Source: an uncultured Collinsella sp.
GTDB lineage: Bacteria > Actinomycetota > Coriobacteriia > Coriobacteriales > Coriobacteriaceae
Assembly (NCBI GenBank): GCA_900754745.1
Contig: CAAEEB010000013.1
Coordinates: 1-38,186 of the forward strand
Direction: 5' to 3'
Length of the DNA stretch: 38,186 nt
Position numbers and translations under genes: made by a program. The notes beneath the pieces are model-generated. The model did not search any database. It saw nothing but the letters and a program-made list of their open reading frames with translations, and was not told the origin of the DNA. Shown piece after piece: positions 19,631 through 28,524 of this stretch (positions within the stretch are counted from its first letter, which is position 1; the number at the start of each line of letters is the position of its first letter).

Positions 19631-20554
19631 CTACCCCCTCTTCTTGGAAATCAGGCGGACGATACCCACCAGTGCAGCGGAGATGATAAACAGGACAACG
19701 CCCATGCCAAACAGAGCCGAGCGGTGCAGGCCCGAGGAATAACTCATATCGAGCGCGATCTGACTCGTGAGCGTTGAGATAGGGCTCGAGATGCTATCCG
19801 GAATGACCGGGGCGTTGCCCACGACCATCAGTACGGCCATGGTCTCACCGATGGCGCGACCCATACCCAAAACGATGGCGTCCACAATGCCCAGCTTGGC
19901 GGCCGGCAGCACGACTTTGTAGATGGTCTGCCACTTGGTGGCACCCATGGCATAGGATGCCTCACGAATGCCCATGGGAATGGAATTGAGGGCATCGATG
20001 GTGAGCGTGGTGATGGTGGGAACGATCATGATGGCGAGCACGAACCACGCCGTCAGCGCGCCAAAGCCAAGACCGCCGGTCAGCTGCGCGATAAACGGAC
20101 GGATGATGACCATGCCAAAGAAGCCGTAGATGATGGAGGGGATGCCCGCCAGCAGGTCGACGGCGGGGCTGATGAGCCTGCGCACGCGCTTGCTGGCGAT
20201 CTCGACCAGATACACAGCCGTGCCCACACCCAGGGGCACACCCATGGCGAGCGCACCGACAGTCACCAGACCAGAACCCGCCAGCAGCGACATAATGCCG
20301 TAGTGGCCCTCAGAGGGTGCCCATGTAAAGCTAAAGAAGTCCGCCAGGCCGATGTCGGTAAAGACCGGCAGCGCCGAGTACGTGGTAAAGACAAAAATCA
20401 GGATGACGGTGACGACCGCCAAGAACGCGCAGGCAAAGAAGATCCACTGCAGCGCCTTCTCCTTAAGATAGGTGCTGCGCGACACCAACGCCAACTCACG
20501 CTTTTTGGGCACCCGGGTCTCCTGCTCAATCTGGGGGGTTTCCTGTGCTTCCAC
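19631..20554 (-). CDS. pstC: Phosphate ABC transporter permease PstC
   Basis: The 307-residue product is the second channel subunit, with a 35-residue cytoplasmic N-terminus and six membrane segments beginning with IFFACAFLAVVTVILIF. The loop facing PstB reads IPMGIREASYAMGATKWQTI. Two GTG starts are possible: at 20561-20563, overlapping pstS and with almost no gap to the ribosome site, and at 20552-20554, one base after the pstS stop, with AAAGGGG ten bases upstream. I choose the second. Position between pstS and pstA is the standard pstSCAB order. Confidence 0.95.
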   Translation of the reverse strand: MEAQETPQIEQETRVPKKRELALVSRSTYLKEKALQWIFFACAFLAVVTVILIFVFTTYSALPVFTDIGLADFFSFTWAPSEGHYGIMSLLAGSGLVTVGALAMGVPLGVGTAVYLVEIASKRVRRLISPAVDLLAGIPSIIYGFFGMVIIRPFIAQLTGGLGFGALTAWFVLAIMIVPTITTLTIDALNSIPMGIREASYAMGATKWQTIYKVVLPAAKLGIVDAIVLGMGRAIGETMAVLMVVGNAPVIPDSISSPISTLTSQIALDMSYSSGLHRSALFGMGVVLFIISAALVGIVRLISKKRG

Positions 20555-20555
20555 G

Positions 20556-21392
20556 CTACTCACTCCCCTTTCCGTCGTTGGTGACGGGAATAAAGCCCGC
20601 CTCGCGAATCTGCTTGTCCATCTTTTCGGACGTCACATAGTCGATGTAATCCTGCGCCTGCTGCGAAGGCGTCCCCTTCACAAAGAAGTAAAGGTCACGC
20701 GAGATGGGATAGCCGCCACTTGCGACCGTCTTCTCGGATGCCTCGACATGGTTGACCGAAACAGCCTTGACCGAGGTCTTGGCGTTGAGGCTCTCGACAA
20801 AACCCAGCGAGATGTAGCCAATGGCGCCACGCGAGCGAGACACGACATCGCGCACCTGGCCCGTGCCCGAAAGAACAGCCGAGCGGCGATCGAATGGCGT
20901 GCCGTCCATCACGATAGTGCGGAAGGCCTCGCGCGTACCGGACGCCTCGTCGCGGTTGATAACCTGAATCTTCAGGTCCTCTCCGCCGACTTCTTTCCAG
21001 TTGGTGATCTTGCCGGCGTAAATATCGCGGAGCTGCTCGGTCGAGAGATTATCGACCGGGTTGTCGTCGTTCACGATGACTGCAATGCCGTCGTGCGCGA
21101 TAACGATAGGCGTCAGACCCAGGTCTTGCTCATCGGCGTTGAGGCCACGAGAGGAGCTGGCGATATCGGCGGTGCCGGCGCTAACAACTTCGATGCCAGC
21201 AGATGAGCCAAGGCCGGAGACGAGCACGTCGGTGCCGGTCTCCTCTTTAAAGCCCTCGGCCGCGATCTCGGCAATGGGAAGGCACGTCGTAGAGCCGGCA
21301 ACGGTGATGGAAGAGGTAGAAGATCCCGAGGAGCAGGCGCACAGCGTGAGCGTGAGCACTGCCGCGCTCAGGACCGATGCGATCTTTCTCAT
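20556..21392 (-). CDS. pstS: Phosphate ABC transporter substrate-binding lipoprotein PstS
   Basis: The 278-residue product starts with a lipoprotein signal (MRKIASVLSAAVLTLTLCAC, lipid-carrying Cys about 20) and a Ser/Gly linker, then a periplasmic-binding-protein fold. Phosphate-contact blocks are ITVAGSTTCLP, the ADIASSSRGL segment, and RDEASGTREAF near the centre. The start at 21390-21392 overlaps the pgeF stop as ATGA, so it is coupled to pgeF and has no separate spacer; a long upstream reading is antisense-free but out of frame with pgeF and rejected. It captures phosphate outside the membrane and delivers it to PstC/PstA. Confidence 0.95.
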   Translation of the reverse strand: MRKIASVLSAAVLTLTLCACSSGSSTSSITVAGSTTCLPIAEIAAEGFKEETGTDVLVSGLGSSAGIEVVSAGTADIASSSRGLNADEQDLGLTPIVIAHDGIAVIVNDDNPVDNLSTEQLRDIYAGKITNWKEVGGEDLKIQVINRDEASGTREAFRTIVMDGTPFDRRSAVLSGTGQVRDVVSRSRGAIGYISLGFVESLNAKTSVKAVSVNHVEASEKTVASGGYPISRDLYFFVKGTPSQQAQDYIDYVTSEKMDKQIREAGFIPVTNDGKGSE

Positions 21393-22189
21393 AGCATCAC
21401 GCCGATCGCAGCATGGCGCCCACAGGTCCCGCCCTCGTTGCGATAGGAATAAAAGCGGTCGTTTTGACGCACGGTGGAAAGTTTGGTGTCCACAATGCCA
21501 TTCACATCGACACCGGCATCCACCAGCGCCTCGCGAATGGCGGCGGAAAGATCGAGCATACGGGAAGCGGTAGCATCGATGCACGCGAACTCGGCGGCAA
21601 AGCGATCCATAAGTTCTTGGGACACCTCATACTCGTCACCCAGGATATGGGGCCCAATATAGGCAGAGATGTCCTCCGGCGTGCAGTCAGCCGCCTCGCA
21701 GAGTGCTTGGCTGGCCTTGGCGGAAATGCGCGCAATCGTGCCCTTCCAGCCAGAATGCACCACGGCAAAGCCGTTGGGAGCCACCAGCACCACGGGAACA
21801 CAATCGGCAAAGCAGAGCATCACGGGCACCTCATGGGCCGTACAGACGATGGCATCGCAGCCCTCGGCAATCTGTTCGCGAATGTTCTCGAGATCGTCGG
21901 CGCCGTTCGAGGTCACCGTCACGACATGGTCGCCGTGCACCTGATTGGGAACAAGCAGATTATGCTCGCACTCAGCGGCGCCTATGGCTTCGAGCGCTCG
22001 ACGACGATTTTCTTGAACAGCAAAGGGGTCATCGCCTACATGCGAGCCCAGGTTGAGCGAGGAGTACGCATCTTCGGAAACGCCACCGGTGCGCTCGGTA
22101 AAGGCAAAGCGAACATCGAGCGTCGCGCCCTCTACCAACGTAACTCCATCATGGTCGACACGCGAAACGTTGTCCGCACGTGCTGCCAT
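21389..22189 (-). CDS. pgeF: PgeF / YfiH family peptidoglycan-editing or purine nucleoside-active protein
   Basis: The 266-residue product is a multicopper-polyphenol-oxidase-fold family member (DUF152), in other bacteria called PgeF (peptidoglycan editing factor) or assigned purine nucleoside phosphorylase activity. Metal-binding residues are seen in VPNQVHGDHVV, MLCFADCVPVVLV and AVVHSGWKGTIARI, and the C-terminal HAAIG block (TCGRHAAIGVML). The start follows AGGAGG about seven bases upstream. It is the usual neighbour of ftsZ, but here ftsZ ends in a terminator and pgeF leads straight into pstS, so it heads the phosphate operon. Confidence 0.9.
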   Translation of the reverse strand: MAARADNVSRVDHDGVTLVEGATLDVRFAFTERTGGVSEDAYSSLNLGSHVGDDPFAVQENRRRALEAIGAAECEHNLLVPNQVHGDHVVTVTSNGADDLENIREQIAEGCDAIVCTAHEVPVMLCFADCVPVVLVAPNGFAVVHSGWKGTIARISAKASQALCEAADCTPEDISAYIGPHILGDEYEVSQELMDRFAAEFACIDATASRMLDLSAAIREALVDAGVDVNGIVDTKLSTVRQNDRFYSYRNEGGTCGRHAAIGVML

Positions 22190-22344
22190 ACTAAAGCCTC
22201 CTATTACAACAAGTACCGCGGCGTCGCCGCGCAGTCCGTGTTTATACGGCTGTCATACTTCTTTAAAAGGATACCCGCAGCGGTAGGGGCCAAACGTAAA
22301 GGGAACGTAAGGAGATTGGAGGCTTTCGTTTACAAACGAGAAAC
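22190..22344 (-). promoter_or_regulatory. Likely promoter region of pgeF-pst operon
   Basis: 155 bp between the ftsZ terminator and pgeF. Leftward it contains TATAAA, about 30 bp after TTTAAAGAAG, a weak candidate -10 without a good -35, and a GCGGCG/CGCCGC inverted repeat at about 22220-22233. I cannot identify a PHO box with confidence. Confidence 0.35.
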
Positions 22345-22373
22345 AAAAAGGGCGCATCCATACGGACGCGCCC
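22345..22373 (-). terminator. Rho-independent terminator of ftsZ
   Basis: Leftward, GGGCGC-GTCC pairs with GGAT-GCGCCC (complement of 22350-22373) and is followed by TTTTTGTTTC. It separates the division cluster from the pgeF-pst operon. Confidence 0.85.
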
Positions 22374-22399
22374 CTGTGCAAAACAATGCGAAGAACGAC

Positions 22400-23554
22400 T
22401 TAGAAGCTGCCACGCTTGAGGAAGTCGGGAAGCTCAAACTGATCGTTGCCAAAGTTGGGCAGCTCGGTACCACCGACGTTGCGAGTCGGGGCAGCCTGAG
22501 CGGGGCTGGCAGCCGGAGCGGTGCGCTGCGGCTCGGCAGAAGCAGCGGCCTTGCTCTGGGACTGCTGAGCAGCGAAGAGCTCGTCCTGACGGTTGACGTT
22601 GGAGTCGGAGAAACCCGTGGCGATAACGGTGATGCGCACCTGGTCGCCCAGGGACTCGTCAACAACGGTACCGAAGATGATGTTGGCCTCGGGGTCGACG
22701 GCATTGGCGACAACGTCGGCGGCGTCGCTGATCTCCTGAATGCCCAGGTCCTTGGAGCCGGCGATGGAAAGCAGGACACGCGTGGCGCCATCGATGGAGC
22801 TCTCGAGCAGCGGACTGGAGATGGCCTGCTGGGCAGCGTCGACGGCACGGGTATCCCCAGAAGCGGTACCGATACCCATCATGGCGGTACCGGCCTGCTT
22901 CATGATGGTCTTAACATCGGCGAAGTCCAGGTTGATGATACCCGGGACGGTGATGAGGTCGGTGATGCCCTGGGTGCCCTGGGAAAGGACGCCATCGGCA
23001 ATTGCGAAGGCCTCGAGCATCGTGGTCTTCTTCTCGGCGATGTCGAGCAGCTTGTCGTTAGGGATAACGATCATGGTGTCGACGCAATCGGAGAGGGTCT
23101 TGATGCCCTCCTCGGCGCTCTTCTTGCGCTTGCGACCCTCGAAGGTGAAGGGCTTGGTCACGACGGCGACGGTCAGCGCGCCGACCTCGTTCATCGCGAT
23201 ATCAGCAACGATGGGAGCGGCGCCGGTACCGGTACCACCGCCCTCGCCGCAGGTGATGAACACCATGTCGGCGCCAGCGAGCGCCTCGGCGATATCGTCG
23301 CGGGACTCATCGGCAGCCTTGCGGCCAACCTCGGGGTTGGCGCCGGCGCCCAGGCCGCGGGTAAGGTCGGTGCCGATGTGCACCTTGATATCGGCATCAG
23401 AGATCGCGAGCGCCTGAGCATCGGTGTTGATGGCAACAAACTCGACGCCGCGGATGCCCTCTTCGATCATTCGATTGACCGCGTTGGTACCGCCGCCGCC
23501 GACGCCGACCACCTTAATGACGGCAAGGTAGTTGTTGATCTCTGTCTCGTGCAT
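22400..23554 (-). CDS. ftsZ: FtsZ, tubulin-like cell division GTPase
   Basis: The 384-residue product is the Z-ring protein. The nucleotide-binding [11 protein letters not shown] is near residue 21, the tubulin signature is [12 protein letters not shown] (about 97), and the T7/catalytic loop is present in [11 protein letters not shown]. After about 315 a Gln/Ser/Ala/Pro-rich linker leads to the conserved C-terminal tip [10 protein letters not shown] that binds SepF and other partners. The start at 23552-23554 follows GGAGG; a ten-residue longer reading lacks a site. It is preceded by 200 bp with its own regulatory elements and followed by a terminator. Confidence 0.98.
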   Translation of the reverse strand: MHETEINNYLAVIKVVGVGGGGTNAVNRMIEEGIRGVEFVAINTDAQALAISDADIKVHIGTDLTRGLGAGANPEVGRKAADESRDDIAEALAGADMVFITCGEGGGTGTGAAPIVADIAMNEVGALTVAVVTKPFTFEGRKRKKSAEEGIKTLSDCVDTMIVIPNDKLLDIAEKKTTMLEAFAIADGVLSQGTQGITDLITVPGIINLDFADVKTIMKQAGTAMMGIGTASGDTRAVDAAQQAISSPLLESSIDGATRVLLSIAGSKDLGIQEISDAADVVANAVDPEANIIFGTVVDESLGDQVRITVIATGFSDSNVNRQDELFAAQQSQSKAAASAEPQRTAPAASPAQAAPTRNVGGTELPNFGNDQFELPDFLKRGSF

Positions 23555-23753
23555 GTCGGTCCTCCGAACAAAGGTTATAGCCATAGCATGGGTTGACCCC
23601 TGCGCACATTAACCTTCAGGTTGAAAGTAAATGCAAAGGTAAACCGTATTATGTTTGCACATTATGAGTGTTTCAGTCAAATAATTGACCGTGAAAACCA
23701 AACAAACCAGATAAACGGCGTGGTATGGCCCCTTAACAAAGCCGTTTAGGATG
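23555..23753 (-). promoter_or_regulatory. ftsZ upstream regulatory region
   Basis: The 199-bp gap between ftsQ and ftsZ is A/T richer than its neighbours. It contains the palindrome GTCAAATAATTGAC (23675-23688), a leftward TTGACT that is part of that palindrome, and CATAAT/TAATAC sequences near 23637-23660 that could serve as -10 elements (spacing not ideal). AACCTTCAGGTTGA at 23611-23624 matches 13 of 14 bases of a motif upstream of mraZ. A separate ftsZ promoter is likely. Confidence 0.5.
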
Positions 23754-25019
23754 CTAGGCGGTCGGTGCGTTCCTAAACGTGTAGCTGCCCGGAGAGCGCA
23801 CATTGATATAGGTTACGCCCTCTACCTGCGAAAGCAGCTTGGTCACGATACGTTCTTTCTTGGCGATATCGTCCGAATCGCCCAGCGACACCTCGACGCC
23901 GTTGTCGAGATTTGCCGAGATAGCCTCAACGGAAGGCGTGGAAATATCCTTCACCTGGCCCAAGAACTCGCTCGAAAAGCCGCGTGCGTAATCCAGGCCG
24001 GCCTTGACGGCCTTGGAGCTCACCGCCCGACCCGAAACCGGTGCGACATCGGCCGAGACATCAGTCAACAGCACGGCGCCGTAGTGCTTGGCAAGCGCCA
24101 GGGCCGCATCGATGCCGGTCAGGGTGTTGGCACCCTCCCCCGATGTAATGACGTTCCCCTGGTCGTCCACCTCGACAGACGTCGACAGCGGAGCGATCCA
24201 GGTGTCATCGTCTCCGATAGCCCAGGCAAGGTCGTCGGAGCTGATATACGCAATGGCGATAACTTTACGCTCCGTCGGCGTGATGATAAGCGTATGGGGA
24301 AACTGGCGCTGGACATCCACACCCGAGACCCACGGGTTTTGCTTGAGGCCCTCGGTAATCTGATCGGGATCCACGTTAAAGAGCGACGTGTTCTCGGGAA
24401 GACTGATGAGCTGCATGGCGTCGTGCTTGGTCACATGCTCGCTGCCATGAATCTGAATATCGGTGGCGGCGAACAGGCCGGAGTTGATGACGACGATGGC
24501 AACAATGGCAAGTACGGCCAAGGCTGCCAGGATGCCGCCCGCGATTTTGCCCTTACCTTTAATGGCAGAAGCGACGTCGGTCGTCTTGCTTGCCATGGCA
24601 CCAAGCGATGACAGAGGATTGATGCCCTTTTTTGCCGAAGATGCCTTGGCAGCGGGCACCGATGTCAGTGAACGCGGCTTAGCGCCAGGCAACGTACGAC
24701 CGGCATGCGGCGCACGAGCTCCCAGCGAAGGCCTGGGCGTCGCCATGGGTCGGGAGGTCTTGGTGCCCATCGCCGGCTTGGGCGTCACCGAAGGACGCGG
24801 AGCCGGACGACTCGTCTTTTTAGAAGCGGGGCGTCCTCCCAGCTGCGAGCCGACGACCGGGCGCTTGGCAGGACGAACGGGGCCAACAGACTTGGAGGGC
24901 ATGGCGGGCTTATGTTGAGGCTGGGCAGGTGCGCCGGAACGCCCTCCGGCGCGGCGGAAGGTTGGTTTCGATGCTCTAGAAGCCGAGGAATTTAACTTCC
25001 GGTCTGAGCTCGATGCCAT
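23754..25019 (-). CDS. ftsQ: FtsQ / DivIB cell division protein with long basic N-terminus
   Basis: The 421-residue product has a single membrane segment (about 158-180, AGGILAALAVLAIVAIVVI) followed by a POTRA domain (ATDIQIHGSEHVTKHDAMQ to about 255) and a FtsQ beta domain to the end. It scaffolds FtsL, FtsI and FtsW in the divisome. The cytoplasmic N-terminus is about 155 residues of Pro, Arg, Lys, Ser and Ala, much longer than in E. coli FtsQ (about 25), and probably disordered; long tails are known in other actinobacteria. The ATG at 25017-25019 lies inside the end of murB (44-bp overlap) behind AGGGAGG. Confidence 0.93.
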   Translation of the reverse strand: MASSSDRKLNSSASRASKPTFRRAGGRSGAPAQPQHKPAMPSKSVGPVRPAKRPVVGSQLGGRPASKKTSRPAPRPSVTPKPAMGTKTSRPMATPRPSLGARAPHAGRTLPGAKPRSLTSVPAAKASSAKKGINPLSSLGAMASKTTDVASAIKGKGKIAGGILAALAVLAIVAIVVINSGLFAATDIQIHGSEHVTKHDAMQLISLPENTSLFNVDPDQITEGLKQNPWVSGVDVQRQFPHTLIITPTERKVIAIAYISSDDLAWAIGDDDTWIAPLSTSVEVDDQGNVITSGEGANTLTGIDAALALAKHYGAVLLTDVSADVAPVSGRAVSSKAVKAGLDYARGFSSEFLGQVKDISTPSVEAISANLDNGVEVSLGDSDDIAKKERIVTKLLSQVEGVTYINVRSPGSYTFRNAPTA

Positions 25020-25887
25020 ACGCCTCCCTCACCTTTCCGTGCACATGCCTGATAACCGCGGCCACGTCATCGGCCGAGGCGGTTCCGTTATTAACGATAA
25101 AATTAGCGTGTACGGGCGAAACTTCCGCACCGCCAACCGAAAAACCCTTTAATCCACAATCCTCAATCAACTTGCCCACGCTTGCGTCGGGCGGGTTGCG
25201 AAAGACCGATCCGCAGGATGCACGGCCCATGGGCTGCGTGCGCTTGCGGCGCGTCAGGTACCGCTCCATACGCTCGCGAATGTCGGCCTTGGACGCGGGT
25301 TTGAGCTTGAGCACGCACTCGAGAATAATCTCGTTACGCGGCAAGCTGCACTCGCGATACCCCCAAGCGATCTCGGACCCTGCATAGTGCTTAATACCGG
25401 ACGCCGGATCAAACGTGACCACGTCCTCGATAAGAGAGCCGATCCACTCGGTCCGCGTACCTGCGTTCATGGACACGGCGCCGCCGACCGAACCGGGAAT
25501 ACCGACCGCGAACTCAAGGCCCGAAAGCCCGCGCGACAAGGCGTCGTTGACCAAACGCGCGAACATCACGCCCGCACCAACGGTCAGCGTGCAGCCGTCC
25601 TCGGCAACAACCGTGCGCTGAAACTCACGTCCCAGCGAAATAACGGCGCCGCGATAACCGGCATCGGCAACAAGCAGATTGGACCCCTTGCCGATAATCA
25701 CCCACGGCACCTGCTCGCGGTCGAGCACCGCCACGGCGCGACGCAGGGCATGGTAGCTATGGCACGTCACAAAGAGGTCGGCCTTGCCACCGATACGATA
25801 GCTTGTATGGCGTGCAAGACGTTCGTCCTCGACCACGTCCGTGTCGATCATGCCCGAAAGCGCCATGACGGCGTTAAAGAGACCCAT
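24976..25887 (-). CDS. murB: UDP-N-acetylenolpyruvoylglucosamine reductase
   Basis: The 303-residue FAD enzyme reduces UDP-GlcNAc-enolpyruvate to UDP-MurNAc. FAD-binding blocks are TSYRIGG, VIIGKGSNLLV and GLEFAVGIPGSVGGAVSMNA. The catalytic Ser is in GRASCGSVFRNP (about 230), and LIEDCGLKGFSVGGAEVSPVHANF is the C-terminal substrate domain. Its ATG is 6 bases after the murC stop and the ribosome site lies inside murC. It overlaps ftsQ at its end. All usual active-site segments are intact. Confidence 0.97.
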   Translation of the reverse strand: MGLFNAVMALSGMIDTDVVEDERLARHTSYRIGGKADLFVTCHSYHALRRAVAVLDREQVPWVIIGKGSNLLVADAGYRGAVISLGREFQRTVVAEDGCTLTVGAGVMFARLVNDALSRGLSGLEFAVGIPGSVGGAVSMNAGTRTEWIGSLIEDVVTFDPASGIKHYAGSEIAWGYRECSLPRNEIILECVLKLKPASKADIRERMERYLTRRKRTQPMGRASCGSVFRNPPDASVGKLIEDCGLKGFSVGGAEVSPVHANFIVNNGTASADDVAAVIRHVHGKVREAYGIELRPEVKFLGF

Positions 25888-25892
25888 AGAGG

Positions 25893-27311
25893 TTAAGCGT
25901 CTTTCTTGGCAGTCAGATACTCGATGAACTCGGGGCCGACGGTCGTAACGTCGCCGGCACCCATGGTGAGCAGCAGGTCGCCCTCGCCCACGAGTTTCTC
26001 AAGCTCCTGGTTGAGCTCAAGACGGCTGGAGCAGTACACGACCTCCTTGCCGGGGTGCTTGGCGCGAACGGTATCTGCGAGCATCTTGGAGGTAACGCCC
26101 GGAATCGGCATCTCGCCGGCGGAGAACACATCGATCAGCAGCAGCTTATCGGCGTTGGCAAAGGCATCGGCAAAGTCATCGCACAGAGCCTGCAGGCGCG
26201 AATAGCGGTGCGGCTGGAACACGACGTCGACATGCTTGTAGCCCAGCGAAGAGGCAGCAGCGAGCGTCGCCTTGATCTCGGTGGGATGATGGCCGTAATC
26301 GTCAACCACCGTGATGCCGTCGATATCGCCCACGTGGGTAAAGCGACGGCGGACACCCTCAAAACTCGAAAGCGCCTTAGCGGCGGCGTCGATATCGAGA
26401 CCCAGGACATGGGCGACGGTCAAGACGGCCGTGGCGTTGAGCATGTTGTGACGACCGGGGTTGCTCTTAATCTCGACAGCGTGCTCGGTGCCGTCCTCAA
26501 AGCGAACGATAAAGTCGCTCTGGATGCCCTTGACATCCGGATGCACGCAGACGATGTCGTTGTTCTCGGCAAAGCCATAGGAAAGCACATGACGGCCCGT
26601 CGACTTGGCGAGCTCGACCAGATGCGGGTCCTCGCCACAAACGATGACGGTACCGCTCTCTCCAACCAGGCCCATAAACTTGGCAAAGGTGGCCTCGATC
26701 TCCTCGATGCCCGAGTAATGATCGAGATGGTCGGCCTCGACGTTGGTCACGATGACCACGTTGGGGTTCAGGAACAGGAACGAGCTGTCGGACTCGTCGG
26801 CCTCGGCGACAAAATAGTCGCCCGAGCCGTTCTTGCCGTTGGTGTCGTAGCCCTCGACAATGCCACCGATCAGGAAGCTGGGGTCCAGACCCATGCGGTC
26901 GAGCATGGTGGCGCACATCGAAGAGGTCGTGGTCTTGCCGTGCGTGCCGGCAACGGCGACGGTGGTGTAGCCGTGACCCAGGGCCGAGAGCATCTTGGCG
27001 CGAGGCCACACGGGAATACCGAGCTCGCGGGCACGCACGAGCTCGGGGTTGGACTCGGGAATAGCGGTGGAGACCACAACCACGTCGGGCTTGACCTCGT
27101 CGATCGTCGCAGCCTCGTGGCCCACGTGGACCTTCACGCCGGCGCGGGTAAGCTGGCGAATATAGCGCGACGTCTTAAGGTCGGAACCGGTAACGGTATA
27201 ACCGCGCTCGTGCAGGACGAGGGCGATGCCGCTCATGCCGGCGCCGCCGATACCGATAAAGTGGGCGCTCTTGAACTCGGGCGCGGAGGTTGCAGTCTGG
27301 GAATCAGCCAT
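25893..27311 (-). CDS. murC: UDP-N-acetylmuramate--L-alanine ligase
   Basis: The 472-residue ligase adds L-Ala to UDP-MurNAc with ATP. It has the N-terminal UDP-binding loop HFIGIGGAGMSGIAL, the ATP P-loop VAGTHGKTTTSSM (about residue 120), the central EADESDSSF segment and the C-terminal VDDYGHHPTEIKATL, all typical MurC. The start at 27309-27311 follows AAGGAG at a long spacing of 11; a GTG nine codons earlier lacks a site. About 100 bp separate it from murG, the only sizeable gap between murG and murB. Confidence 0.97.
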   Translation of the reverse strand: MADSQTATSAPEFKSAHFIGIGGAGMSGIALVLHERGYTVTGSDLKTSRYIRQLTRAGVKVHVGHEAATIDEVKPDVVVVSTAIPESNPELVRARELGIPVWPRAKMLSALGHGYTTVAVAGTHGKTTTSSMCATMLDRMGLDPSFLIGGIVEGYDTNGKNGSGDYFVAEADESDSSFLFLNPNVVIVTNVEADHLDHYSGIEEIEATFAKFMGLVGESGTVIVCGEDPHLVELAKSTGRHVLSYGFAENNDIVCVHPDVKGIQSDFIVRFEDGTEHAVEIKSNPGRHNMLNATAVLTVAHVLGLDIDAAAKALSSFEGVRRRFTHVGDIDGITVVDDYGHHPTEIKATLAAASSLGYKHVDVVFQPHRYSRLQALCDDFADAFANADKLLLIDVFSAGEMPIPGVTSKMLADTVRAKHPGKEVVYCSSRLELNQELEKLVGEGDLLLTMGAGDVTTVGPEFIEYLTAKKDA

Positions 27312-27408
27312 GTGCTCGTGTACTCCTTGCGTAAACACTGCCTGTAACCCGTTAACTGTACCGCACCTACCGCATCCGCGCGAGGGCGACCGACGATATC
27401 CCGTCTAA

Positions 27409-28524
27409 CTAACGCAATCCCTCTACCGCATCGGCCAAAAGTGCGGCGGCACGGTCCTGGGCCAAGCCACGCGCCGCCTGACGCATGGCATCACGCGCTG
27501 CAGCGTCATCGATCAGGTGCAGCAGCTCCTCGGCAAAGGCAGGGGCGTCGATATCGGCATCGGCGCAAAGCACGCCGGCGCCGGCATCGACCAGGTAACG
27601 GGCATTCGTGGTCTGGTGGTCGGCCGTCGCGTGCGGATACGGCACGAGCACCGAGGGCACGGCAAGCGCGGCGATCTCGGCCACGCTCGAGGCACCGGAA
27701 CGCGAAAGCACCAAATCGGCCGCAGCCAGCATATCGCCCATGTTGTCGATGTAGGGCTGGACACGATAGCGCTTCGCCTCCTCGGGCGTCAGCGCCAAAG
27801 CGCGCTCGGTCTCCTCAAAGCCGTCGGCACCCGTCGAATGCAAAATGAAGAGATTCTCGCGGGTCAGCAGCTCACTCTTAAGCGAGGCAACGCGCTCGTT
27901 GAGATGCTGAGCACCGAGCGAACCACCAAAGACGAGCAGAAGCGTCGCGTCCTCGGGCACACCGAGCGTCTTGCGGCCGCGGGCGCGATCGCCCTCGATC
28001 ACCGAACGACGCACAGGATTGCCCGTCATGAGCACATGGTCGGGGTCGCCCTCGCGCTCAAAGACCGCGCGGGCCGCAGGTACCGAAATGCACACGCGGG
28101 CGGCATGTGAGTTCATCATCTTATTGGCCAAGCCCGGAACAGAGTTCTGCTCGTGCAGCAGATACGGAACGCCGGCGCCCTTGCACCAACCCAGCAGCGG
28201 GACCTCAACGTAAGCACCAAAGCCGATAGCGGCATCGGGCTTACCGACCTTCGAGAAGTGACGGGCAAGCGCGCGCTTCGCCTTGTTGACGCGCCACAGC
28301 GAGGTCAGCGCCGTCCAGGGACGGGAGCGATCGAAGCCCGTGACCGTGATGGGCACAAAATCGAATCCGGCCTCGGGAACCAGACGACCCTCGAGCTTGC
28401 GCGACTGGCCCACGAACACAACGTGATGACCGCGGTCACGCAGCTCCTCGGCCAAGGCGAGCGCGGGGTTGATATGTCCTGCCGTGCCGCCAGCTGCAAT
28501 AGCAACGGTCATCTTATCGGTCAT
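27409..28524 (-). CDS. murG: UDP-GlcNAc:lipid I N-acetylglucosaminyltransferase
   Basis: The 371-residue peripheral membrane glycosyltransferase makes lipid II from lipid I. The N-terminal G-loop is AAGGTAGHINPALALA, the acceptor-domain block is LLHEQNSVPGLAN, the second G-loop is LLVFGGSLGAQHLN and the donor site is SRSGASSVAEIAALAVPSVL with PYPHATADHQTTNA. The start at 28522-28524 follows AAGGGA; another ATG four codons later is possible. It overlaps the end of ftsW by 11 bp, coupling flippase/polymerase and lipid II synthesis genes. Confidence 0.97.
   Translation of the reverse strand: MTDKMTVAIAAGGTAGHINPALALAEELRDRGHHVVFVGQSRKLEGRLVPEAGFDFVPITVTGFDRSRPWTALTSLWRVNKAKRALARHFSKVGKPDAAIGFGAYVEVPLLGWCKGAGVPYLLHEQNSVPGLANKMMNSHAARVCISVPAARAVFEREGDPDHVLMTGNPVRRSVIEGDRARGRKTLGVPEDATLLLVFGGSLGAQHLNERVASLKSELLTRENLFILHSTGADGFEETERALALTPEEAKRYRVQPYIDNMGDMLAAADLVLSRSGASSVAEIAALAVPSVLVPYPHATADHQTTNARYLVDAGAGVLCADADIDAPAFAEELLHLIDDAAARDAMRQAARGLAQDRAAALLADAVEGLR

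Noticed and set aside
21413..23596. 727-codon + strand frame across pgeF and ftsZ
   Set aside because: Shadow of pgeF and ftsZ codons (Gly/Val/Asp-rich low-quality protein), no ribosome site, and it crosses the ftsZ terminator.
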